DNA from: Acholeplasmatales bacterium | Lineage (GTDB): Bacteria; Bacillota_I; Bacilli_A; Acholeplasmatales; Anaeroplasmataceae | NCBI GenBank assembly: GCA_017542485.1 | Contig: JAFXXC010000031.1 | Location: 1-58,263, forward strand | Direction: 5' to 3' | Length of the DNA stretch: 58,263 nucleotides | Shown: in pieces, positions 51,649 to 58,263 of the stretch | Numbering within the stretch: the first letter of the stretch is position 1 | How the letters are laid out: each line of letters begins with the position of its first letter | Notes under the pieces: generated by a model | What the model was told of the DNA's origin: nothing | The model's database searches: none | Seen by the model: the letters and a program-made list of their open reading frames with translations, nothing else | Position numbers and translations under genes: made by a program

Positions 51649-52842
51649 TTAATTGTTTTCTTTATCAGATTTTACTTCTTCTGCATTATTAGATTTAGGT
51701 GTCTCAGCCTTAATTTCTTTTACTTCAGCGTCAATAGCCTCAGTTTTTTTCTTTGGCTGATAATTATAATTACCTCTATTAACCTTATTAGGAACATATC
51801 TTCCTTTATTTCGGTTTTCTCTAAATATAATTCTCTTAATAAGCTTGAAGTGGAATAATAAAATATAAACAATTGTAAATGCTAATACAAATAAAGCTGA
51901 AATACCAATAGAGCGCCATACAAGCTTTGCATTATAAATTTCGTCCTTTTTTAATCCTTCTAAATAATTAGCGTTATTCAAGTCTGTAACTTTAAATTTT
52001 TCTAAATATTCAACTGCATCCTTATAATCTTGAGCTTCTTGATCCTGTGCGCCATAATATAATCTAAATGAATCTCTAAATGTTTTAATATCACTGAAGA
52101 ATTGTTGTGAAAAATCAAATCTAACCTCTAAATCATTAGCTAGATTATATACTTTTTCTCCATCTCTATCTAATAAATTAAATTTAACAATATCCTTATT
52201 ATCTAATTGAACTTTAATATAACTTACTAATGATTCACTAATAGTTGATACAATAAAATCAAATTGTGTACCACGTTGTCTAAACAAATTATTAAGATCT
52301 CTTTTTGCATTAACTAATCCTTTAGTTGGTGTATCAATCTTATCAGAATATTCTTCTTTATTTATATTCTTATCAACAACAAAGTGATAATCATAATATT
52401 TACCATCTTCATTATAAAATCTTAATCCTGTTTTGTTTATTATATTATCTCCATCAATTTTATTACCATCAGAATAATTAATATTTTTTATAAAGACATA
52501 ATAAACATTTTCAACTTCTTTATAAGTTTGTGATTTTTCTTCACCATCTACTGTCTCAGTATAGCTAACATTAAGCATGTTAACAGAACCAAATACAGTT
52601 AAATTATTCTTTCCATCTGTATCTACCTTTACATATGGATTACCATCATATGGTAATGAAAATGCAGAAAATACATTTGCAAGTTCCTTAGAATCTTCAC
52701 TTGCTACAGCTTCCCTTAATTTATCAATAAAAACATCATCAGCACCTGTATTATAATTTAAGACACCAAATAAAACTGCCAATACTAAAACAACAGTTAT
52801 ATAACCAATTTTTAATATCGTTCTAAACATATTAAAAAACAC
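51649..52842 (-). CDS. Two-TM membrane protein of unknown function
   Basis: 397 residues. Transmembrane helices at about 8-27 (LKIGYITVVLVLAVLFGVLN) and 310-332 (SALFVLAFTIVYILLF), with about 280 extracellular residues between them and a basic then acidic cytoplasmic tail (NRNKGRYVPNKVNRG, then TEAIDAEVKEIKAET). No known domain. An SD (AAAGGG) and a promoter lie upstream. It shares the region between two tRNA genes with the CvpA-like giant, but not its operon. Confidence 0.72.
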   Translation of the reverse strand: MFFNMFRTILKIGYITVVLVLAVLFGVLNYNTGADDVFIDKLREAVASEDSKELANVFSAFSLPYDGNPYVKVDTDGKNNLTVFGSVNMLNVSYTETVDGEEKSQTYKEVENVYYVFIKNINYSDGNKIDGDNIINKTGLRFYNEDGKYYDYHFVVDKNINKEEYSDKIDTPTKGLVNAKRDLNNLFRQRGTQFDFIVSTISESLVSYIKVQLDNKDIVKFNLLDRDGEKVYNLANDLEVRFDFSQQFFSDIKTFRDSFRLYYGAQDQEAQDYKDAVEYLEKFKVTDLNNANYLEGLKKDEIYNAKLVWRSIGISALFVLAFTIVYILLFHFKLIKRIIFRENRNKGRYVPNKVNRGNYNYQPKKKTEAIDAEVKEIKAETPKSNNAEEVKSDKENN

Positions 52843-52867
52843 CCTTTCAAAATATAATCACTAGTTA

Positions 52868-52895
52868 ATTGTATCATTTTTTTATATTTTTTCAA
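52868..52895 (-). promoter_or_regulatory. Promoter of the 397-aa protein gene
   Basis: Minus strand: -35 TTGAAA (52890-52895), 16-base spacer, -10 TACAAT (52868-52873). Confidence 0.7.
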
Positions 52896-52904
52896 CACTA
52901 TCTC

Positions 52905-52932
52905 TTTACAAATAATTAAATTTAGGTATAAT
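52905..52932 (+). promoter_or_regulatory. tRNA-His promoter
   Basis: -35 TTTACA (52905-52910), 16-base spacer, -10 TATAAT (52927-52932), about 18 bases before the tRNA. Confidence 0.75.
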
Positions 52933-52950
52933 TGTATTGCACGTTCAAAT

Positions 52951-53028
52951 GGCGCATGTGGTGAAGAGGCCTAACACAGCGGATTGTGGCTCCGTCATTC
53001 GCAAGTTCGAATCTTGTCATGCGCCCCA
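52951..53028 (+). tRNA. tRNA-His (GTG)
   Basis: A cloverleaf is visible: acceptor GCGCATG/CATGCGC with an extra G at -1 facing C73 (the His identity pair), anticodon loop TTGTGGC with anticodon GTG, T-arm GTTCGAAT and an encoded CCA. A terminator follows at 53040-53059. Confidence 0.96.
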
Positions 53029-53039
53029 GTGTAATTATT

Positions 53040-53059
53040 AAAGACACATTTGTGTCTTT
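53040..53059 (+). terminator. tRNA-His terminator
   Basis: Stem AAAGACAC/GTGTCTTT with ATTT loop and T-run. Confidence 0.88.
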
Positions 53060-53079
53060 TTTATTTTATCCATAATAAA

Positions 53080-53101
53080 GAGGGGAATTAAACTTCCCCT
53101 C
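53080..53101 (-). terminator. Terminator of the CvpA-like giant gene
   Basis: Stem GAGGGGAA/TTCCCCTC with a 6-base loop, then TTTATT on the minus strand. Confidence 0.82.
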
Positions 53102-53107
53102 AATTTA

Positions 53108-56100
53108 TTATAACATTGCTATAAATAAAGCTATGCGCTCTTTCTTAACTATTTCAAAATCAGTTTCATCTAAAGTATTAATATCATATACATCAATTGT
53201 CTCTTTATCAGCAGGAGAAATATATGCATCTAACTTATCAATCATATATTTAGAGATTATATTATGTAAAATGTTTGATGCTAATGCTTTATTTAAATCA
53301 TCTGTAGATAATGCCTTTAAGTTTTCATTATTAATTTCTACTTCATAGCTATTATCTTTAGATAATGTACCAATACCCTCAATGAAATTAATTAATTCAG
53401 TTTTGCTAACTAAAATAGTATTATTATTCTCATAATCTTTTACTATAGAAGCTTCGGTCTTAATAACATATGCATCATCAGAACCTGCACTAATCTTTGC
53501 AGAAATTGTTGATTGCATAATAGCACTGTCAAGTAATACACCAACCTTATCATTAGAAGGTAACTTAATTGAGTCAGTAGTAAAGTCTGTACCAATACTT
53601 GTAATATTTAATCCATTCTTAACTGATAATAATAGTTCTTTTAATGCTGTACCAATAATATAATCATTTGTATCATCATAATCACTATCTAATATTACCA
53701 ATGCATCTTTATTAATTAATTCTTTTGAAATTGATGCTTTTAATATTTCACTTAATGCAACACTATCGATTGCATTATCACTTAATGTTATAGAATCCAT
53801 ATCAATATTATCAAGTTTAGTTGCGCCTATACCACTAATAAATGCGATTAATTCTTTGACTTCTGTTTTCTTATAAATATCATAATTTCCATTTGCTTTT
53901 TCTTTTGCATTTGGATGATCAACTAACATTTCATTAGAAGTAATTATATTATTAAGTTTAATATATAGCATACTTTGAACTAAATTTGATGAATATATTA
54001 CATCAAGTTTTGATTTAGAAGAATCAACACTAGCTTCACCATTTAATGATGTTATAGTATCAGTAACATTATTCAAAGACATGTTCTTAACATCCAAATC
54101 TAATTCATTAATAACATCTACTAATGCACTTAATTCTTCCATCTTGTAATAACCATCTGAATCCTTAGATACCTTCTTTGCATTAGTATCTACCATAGGA
54201 TTATCGCCTGAATCAGTAACATATTTATCTAATGTTGAACTAAATGTTGCATGTAATATTTGACTACTACATAACAACTCAAGTTTTGTTTCAGTTCTTC
54301 CAGATGCTTGTTCATTTAAATTTATTATCTTATCAGCGAAATTGTCAGCACTAATATTGTTAACATCAACACCTATTGCCTTAATTGCCTCAACAATTGT
54401 TCTTAATTCGCCAATACCTTCATTTGAAGCAAGCCATTCTTCTGGTGTTGATAATGTTGAAGGAATAACAATAACATCACTGCCTCTAAACTTATCAATT
54501 AATACACTAGATAATGTAGCCTCAATAATATCACTTTCAAATATTAAACTTTCCGGTCTAGAAATTGTATCAATAATATAATTGTAATTATAATAATGCT
54601 CTGTATCACTACTATCAGTAAATTTAATCATTTCATCCATAAAGCTTGGAATAACAAATAATACTTCTTCAAGTTCTTCTTTAATAATCAAATTCTTAAA
54701 TTCATCATTTACATAAGTTAATGCACTAAGTGGTACGTAAATTGAAAAATCATCAGAAATATCCTGATTTGCAAATATTACACTTGATAGTAACATTTGC
54801 ATTATCTTTGAACTACAAGCAGTATCAATTATAGTTCCTTCACCCATACCTTCGGCAGCTATATTAGTGCAGAATTCCTTTATCAATGACATCATATTAA
54901 CTGATTCTCTTTGCTCTTTATTCATTAAAGTAGATATTAACTTAGCATTATTTCCACTAGTCATAACATCCTTCAAGCTTTTTAAGAACCAATGTATTTC
55001 TCCATATTCTCCACCATCATTAGCAAACTTTATATTCTCAGGAACATAAACCTCACTATATAAAGATGTTAAACCACTCATAATACCATCATAAATAGGA
55101 TCAATTTCTAATATCTTATCTAATATCTTTGATTTTTCTAGGCTTTCAGTCAATTTATCATATTCTGTCATATTTGCATTATAATTAGCTCCATCCTTAT
55201 CAAATACCTTAAATATTGCATTCAAAATATTACCATCATTTGGATCATAAGATGTCTCAGCCAAATTACCTAAGCTATGTAATGAATCAAGTAAATTTCC
55301 AATTTCTCCAGCCCAATCTATAGAACTATCTGCCATTAATTCAAGATGTTCAACAGTTAATAATTCATCATCTCCTGGCTTGTCACTTCTATCATACATA
55401 TTCTCGATTGCTACAAATATTCTTTCTAGAGCACCATTTACTTCTTTTTTTCTTTCAGGATTATTCAATATTGATAATTGTCTTAATGCAGGAACTAAAT
55501 ATTTATTATAGCTAAATATTTTATCATTTGTTGACATTTCTTTAGGTTGTGCCAAAATTGATAATAACGCAGCTGACAATAATTTAACATCATTTCTTTC
55601 TAATAAATTAGATACCTTTAATGTCTCAACCTTTTGACCACTAGTCTTTTTACTAGCATCATCAGGTACATAAGGAGAATAATAATCACTAACAAGCATT
55701 ACTTTTATTAATTCATTAGTTTTTTCATCCATATTCTTAGACATATCTGTCTTATCGAAATGTGCAGCTATCGAATCAATCATAGATAAACTAAAATCTA
55801 ACACATATGTTCCAGATTCAACTTTATCAATCAACCCTGTAAATTCCTTTTGGAACTCTTCATTACCTAATATTGCAAATACTTTATCATCATTAGGTTC
55901 AATTTCACCATTTATAACCTTAACCATAGTATCTTCATCATACTTCATTAAAAGGTCAAATGTTTCTCTCATAAATCTTGTGTATTCGCCTAATTCTCTA
56001 ACAAAATATACATTTCTATTTTGATTTAAATCAGGATTTACATATTTACCAGATAATACTGTATTAGCTATAAAATAATAATATGGAACTTCGTTTTCGT

Positions 56101-56866
56101 CTTTTATAACATTTAATATCTTAAAAATACCAGTATTTCCATAACTACCTAATGCTTCATAAACATCATAAAGTCTCTTTCTATTAGGATCATTAAATTC
56201 ATATTCCTTCTTATATTCATAATTACCTAATCCACCACCTAAAAGAAAAAGGAACGCTCCAACAAAGCTCATTACGAATATACCTTTAACTAAAGCTCTT
56301 AATGTTCCAACTAAAGAACCAAGAAGATGTCTCTTTTTGTACATAACTGTAGATCCTTCTTCTCTTTCTTTTTCTTCCATCTTAGCTTTATGCTTTCTTT
56401 CAGAATAGAAAATAAGATATACAATATAAAAGATAAACAATAAAATATCATATAATAACAATGCTACAAAAAAGAACACAATATGATATGCAAAGCTTAC
56501 AAGAGTAGATAAATAATGTGCATTTTCTTCTAATGCTAACGTCATACCTTCTCCATAATTAACATGCTTTATAATGTATTCTGTTAATATATCTGATAAC
56601 GTATGATTATCAGCACCAACCTCCATGGTTTTTTGTAATCCACCTTCGCCCATGAAATTATTAGTTACATTAACAATCATTTCATCTGCAGCATCTAAAT
56701 TAACCATTATCAAATAAAATGTTAATACAATAGCAAATGCCACAACAGCATGAATTAACAAAATAGTACTTTTTCTAAATCCTCTTTTTAATCCGATTAA
56801 AAAGCCCCACAAAATTATTAATATAAACCAAATAGTTGGTATTAATGTTACTAAAAGCTTAAACAT
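53108..56866 (-). CDS. CvpA-like membrane protein with long repetitive extracytoplasmic region
   Basis: 1252 residues. The N-terminal part (about 1-220) has four membrane helices and resembles CvpA-type proteins (LIGLKRGFRKSTILLI, KAKMEEKEREEG linker, LLGSLVGTLRALVKG). The rest is a soluble, mostly helical region in which a unit of about 100 residues recurs: an S-[DQN]-I-[IL]-x-A-x2-S stretch (SDIIEATLSS, SQILHATFSS, SNLVQSMLYI, SEILKASISK, SAIMQSTISA, SNILHNIISK) then an acidic spacer and an L-x2-[VF]-x2-I helix. The start is taken at 56866, where GGAAGTG is well spaced. Function unknown; the repeats suggest a scaffold or surface sensor. Confidence 0.72.
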   Translation of the reverse strand: MFKLLVTLIPTIWFILIILWGFLIGLKRGFRKSTILLIHAVVAFAIVLTFYLIMVNLDAADEMIVNVTNNFMGEGGLQKTMEVGADNHTLSDILTEYIIKHVNYGEGMTLALEENAHYLSTLVSFAYHIVFFFVALLLYDILLFIFYIVYLIFYSERKHKAKMEEKEREEGSTVMYKKRHLLGSLVGTLRALVKGIFVMSFVGAFLFLLGGGLGNYEYKKEYEFNDPNRKRLYDVYEALGSYGNTGIFKILNVIKDENEVPYYYFIANTVLSGKYVNPDLNQNRNVYFVRELGEYTRFMRETFDLLMKYDEDTMVKVINGEIEPNDDKVFAILGNEEFQKEFTGLIDKVESGTYVLDFSLSMIDSIAAHFDKTDMSKNMDEKTNELIKVMLVSDYYSPYVPDDASKKTSGQKVETLKVSNLLERNDVKLLSAALLSILAQPKEMSTNDKIFSYNKYLVPALRQLSILNNPERKKEVNGALERIFVAIENMYDRSDKPGDDELLTVEHLELMADSSIDWAGEIGNLLDSLHSLGNLAETSYDPNDGNILNAIFKVFDKDGANYNANMTEYDKLTESLEKSKILDKILEIDPIYDGIMSGLTSLYSEVYVPENIKFANDGGEYGEIHWFLKSLKDVMTSGNNAKLISTLMNKEQRESVNMMSLIKEFCTNIAAEGMGEGTIIDTACSSKIMQMLLSSVIFANQDISDDFSIYVPLSALTYVNDEFKNLIIKEELEEVLFVIPSFMDEMIKFTDSSDTEHYYNYNYIIDTISRPESLIFESDIIEATLSSVLIDKFRGSDVIVIPSTLSTPEEWLASNEGIGELRTIVEAIKAIGVDVNNISADNFADKIINLNEQASGRTETKLELLCSSQILHATFSSTLDKYVTDSGDNPMVDTNAKKVSKDSDGYYKMEELSALVDVINELDLDVKNMSLNNVTDTITSLNGEASVDSSKSKLDVIYSSNLVQSMLYIKLNNIITSNEMLVDHPNAKEKANGNYDIYKKTEVKELIAFISGIGATKLDNIDMDSITLSDNAIDSVALSEILKASISKELINKDALVILDSDYDDTNDYIIGTALKELLLSVKNGLNITSIGTDFTTDSIKLPSNDKVGVLLDSAIMQSTISAKISAGSDDAYVIKTEASIVKDYENNNTILVSKTELINFIEGIGTLSKDNSYEVEINNENLKALSTDDLNKALASNILHNIISKYMIDKLDAYISPADKETIDVYDINTLDETDFEIVKKERIALFIAML

Positions 56867-56907
56867 ATTCATCACTTCCAATATCTTATTTAACTTTTAA
56901 ATTTATC

Positions 56908-56936
56908 TTGCATAAAACATATCTATATGATAAAAT
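56908..56936 (+). promoter_or_regulatory. tRNA-Trp promoter
   Basis: -35 TTGCAT (56908-56913), 17-base spacer, -10 TAAAAT (56931-56936). Confidence 0.72.
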
Positions 56937-56948
56937 AAACAAGTCGAT

Positions 56949-57023
56949 AGGGGCATATTGTCAATGGTAGCAAGCCGGTCTCCAAAACCGTTAGTGAGGG
57001 TTCGAATCCTTCTGCCCCTGCCA
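56949..57023 (+). tRNA. tRNA-Trp (CCA)
   Basis: Acceptor AGGGGCA/TGCCCCT with G73 and encoded CCA, anticodon loop CTCCAAA with anticodon CCA, T-loop TTCGAAT. The CCA anticodon (not TCA) shows that TGA is not read as Trp here. Confidence 0.96.
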
Positions 57024-57036
57024 TTTATAGAATCAT

Positions 57037-57063
57037 ACAGTTAAGCCATTTTGGTTTGACTGT
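57037..57063 (+). terminator. tRNA-Trp terminator
   Basis: 12-bp stem ACAGTTAAGCCA/TGGTTTGACTGT with two G-T pairs, 3-base loop, then TTTTCTTTTTATTTTT. Confidence 0.82.
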
Positions 57064-57066
57064 TTT

Positions 57067-57561
57067 CTTTTTATTTTTATATATTCTAACTAATATTTTA
57101 TTATTTCGTTAATTATTTCTAATTAAACGTTTATATAATTATATAAAATATAATTAATTATTTCAACATAATTGAAATATCTTTAATTTTTAAATAAAAC
57201 AAATATTCAAAATAAAAAACTCCTACCACATAGTGGTAAAAGTCTCGAAATTTAATTTATGTCCGAGTATTAAATAATACTGTATTGATGAACAATAACC
57301 CTATTTATAGATTTCTACTCCCTTTTTTGGAATCTATTAATTTCCTCTTTAAGGATAACAATATTTATTGTTACTGTTAAAAAAAATTTTTCAGTAAAAA
57401 TCTTCTTTGTTAAATGTAAAAGAAAACCACAAAATTTTCTCAGACTCTGCGGGAAATAATATTACTTGCCTCATAATATAGATTATTAGCAGGTATTGTG
57501 ACATACTCTCTCACTTATTGAAGTTGAGAGAGTATGTCACATTTCATCTAAATTATTTTAA
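57067..57561. other. Gene-free A+T-rich region with several hairpins
   Basis: About 495 bases with no convincing ORF or ribosome site. It contains CTACCACATAGTGGTA-type and TTACTG/CAGTAA inverted repeats, and at 57440-57455 ACTCTGCGGGA, which resembles the inverted GCTCTGCGGGT inside the IS200-type end at 47985-47997. It may include a decayed IS200/IS605 end. The strong hairpin at 57498-57540 is listed separately. Confidence 0.55.
57498..57540. repeat. 16-bp perfect inverted repeat after alsD
   Basis: Arms GTGACATACTCTCTCA (57498-57513) and TGAGAGAGTATGTCAC (57525-57540) around an 11-base loop, 21 bases after the alsD stop. No T-run follows on either strand, so it is more likely an mRNA 3'-stabilising hairpin or a factor-dependent stop than an intrinsic terminator. 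Confidence 0.8.
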
Positions 57562-58263
57562 TTAATTTCCTTGTTCAACCTCTTTAATAGCCTCATCTTG
57601 ATCAACTGTTAAATCTAAAGTGTTAAAGAATTCACCATCTGGTAAATACATATTAAATGAATCTGTATAATCCCATGTAATATTACATTCACCTAAATCA
57701 GCATTTAATACATGGCCTCCACTTATTCTATCCTCTGTAACAAAATGGAAATGCCATCCTACCGCATTTAAATCAGACATATAATTTGGTGTATATAATC
57801 CAACTATACTTCCATTTGTATTAGTCATTGTTTTAAATGTTTGATCTGTTTTTAATACTTCATTTAAAGGCTTATATGGTAAAGATTGCTTTTTCTCACT
57901 TCTAAAATATATCTCATCAAATAATCCATCTATTCTAATCATATAAAAACGATTAGTGCCAAGCTCTTTAACTTTGCTATCTAAAATGGATTTTAGCTCT
58001 TCTATACTATTTAAACCATTTAATTCATAGCTTAAATCATTATCTAAGAATGTAACATCCGCAAATGGTACAGTTTCATCATCACTAACTACTTCTAAAG
58101 CTAATGAATCATTTGCGCGATAACAAATTCCATCAATTAATATTAATTCACCATTTAAGCTATTAAATGTACCAATACCAGTATTTCCCATACTCTTTAA
58201 TTCTTTAACAGTTACGCTTCCATAATAATCCCCAAGCATTAACCCTTGTAATAATGATACCTG
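57562..58263 (-). CDS. alsD: Alpha-acetolactate decarboxylase, 5' end outside window
   Basis: Converts acetolactate to acetoin and drains pyruvate during fermentation. The frame stays open to the right edge: before the internal Met the codons read QVSLLQGL, matching the family's N-terminal strand, so the gene continues beyond base 58263. About 233 residues are visible: GNTGIGTFNSLNGELILIDG, and the zinc site GWHFHFVTEDRISGGHV with its three His. The end carries an acidic tail. It stands in a typical budA/alsD frame; alsS would be expected nearby but is not in the window. Confidence 0.95.
   Translation of the reverse strand, partial: QVSLLQGLMLGDYYGSVTVKELKSMGNTGIGTFNSLNGELILIDGICYRANDSLALEVVSDDETVPFADVTFLDNDLSYELNGLNSIEELKSILDSKVKELGTNRFYMIRIDGLFDEIYFRSEKKQSLPYKPLNEVLKTDQTFKTMTNTNGSIVGLYTPNYMSDLNAVGWHFHFVTEDRISGGHVLNADLGECNITWDYTDSFNMYLPDGEFFNTLDLTVDQDEAIKEVEQGN

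Noticed and set aside
53108..56866. Repeats in the giant gene considered as a CRISPR array
   Set aside because: The periodicity is at protein level (about 100 residues), with diverged DNA; there are no 25-37-base identical repeats with spacers. No CRISPR array or cas gene was seen anywhere.

Overview
The window is a low-GC Gram-positive chromosome segment from a fermentative anaerobe. The class Bacilli is the most likely assignment, in the broad RF39/Erysipelotrichales/Acholeplasma-like zone. Evidence is the very A+T-rich DNA, SD sites of the AGGAGG and GGTGAT types, holA next to rpsT, a T-box in front of pheST, a zinc-less S4, FeoAB plus flavodoxin, and acetolactate decarboxylase. The code is standard: TGA is used as a stop, Trp is TGG, and the tRNA-Trp anticodon is CCA. 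Most genes are on the minus strand.

Layout. 1-439: the 3' end of an IS21-type element (istB). 443-2014: an accessory operon whose first gene fuses an HTH to a DUF3990 ADP-ribosyltransferase-like domain, followed by a conserved-looking partner and a 61-aa protein. It has its own promoter with a palindrome and looks like a toxin-antitoxin-type module. 2123-3716: pgsA-recA. 3914-7524: an operon of two paralogous small unknowns, nnr, a TtcA-like enzyme and a membrane protein. 7755-8021: rpsT (plus). 8071-11681: rimM-trmD-malQ-holA. 11772-18026: a T-box-controlled run pheS-pheT-rlmN-rsgA-rpe. 18069-20346: an unknown gene, a 48-aa ORF, cvfB and an RNase III-like protein without key catalytic acids. 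20514-24602: acn-gltA-panE-like.

24737-28561 is an iron-acquisition locus (feoA, a feoB broken by one in-frame TAA, and a Cys-rich partner). Four copies of a TTAG-N6-CTAA operator lie upstream, and one of them sits at the start of a candidate small RNA with a UCCCC loop. msrC follows, with an IS3-family element inserted in its terminator loop. 30186-34157 is an ABC efflux pump/ZIP/HMA operon behind a 16-bp palindrome. 34280-35231 (flavodoxin and DUF3793) carries two more copies of the iron-type operator. rpsD (35553) follows a leader with pseudoknot topology.

36247-47223 holds an esterase, a TIGR01212 radical SAM protein, a LeuRS paralog with eroded HIGH and KMSKS motifs, acpP, thrC-thrB-ACT, a lipoprotein, and a WYL/HAD/beta-propeller cassette. 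An IS200-type element lies at 47316-48002. Next come a secreted InlB-repeat protein, a 39-aa peptide and a Ser/Thr-rich lipoprotein; a thioredoxin pair whose reductase lacks the NADPH motif; a membrane protein; tRNA-His; a 1252-aa CvpA-like membrane protein with internal repeats; tRNA-Trp; and a partial alsD at the right edge.

The most promising leads are the HTH-ART operon, the iron-type regulon with its candidate sRNA, and the dead-looking LeuRS and RNase III paralogs. Functions are read from motifs only; no database search was possible.
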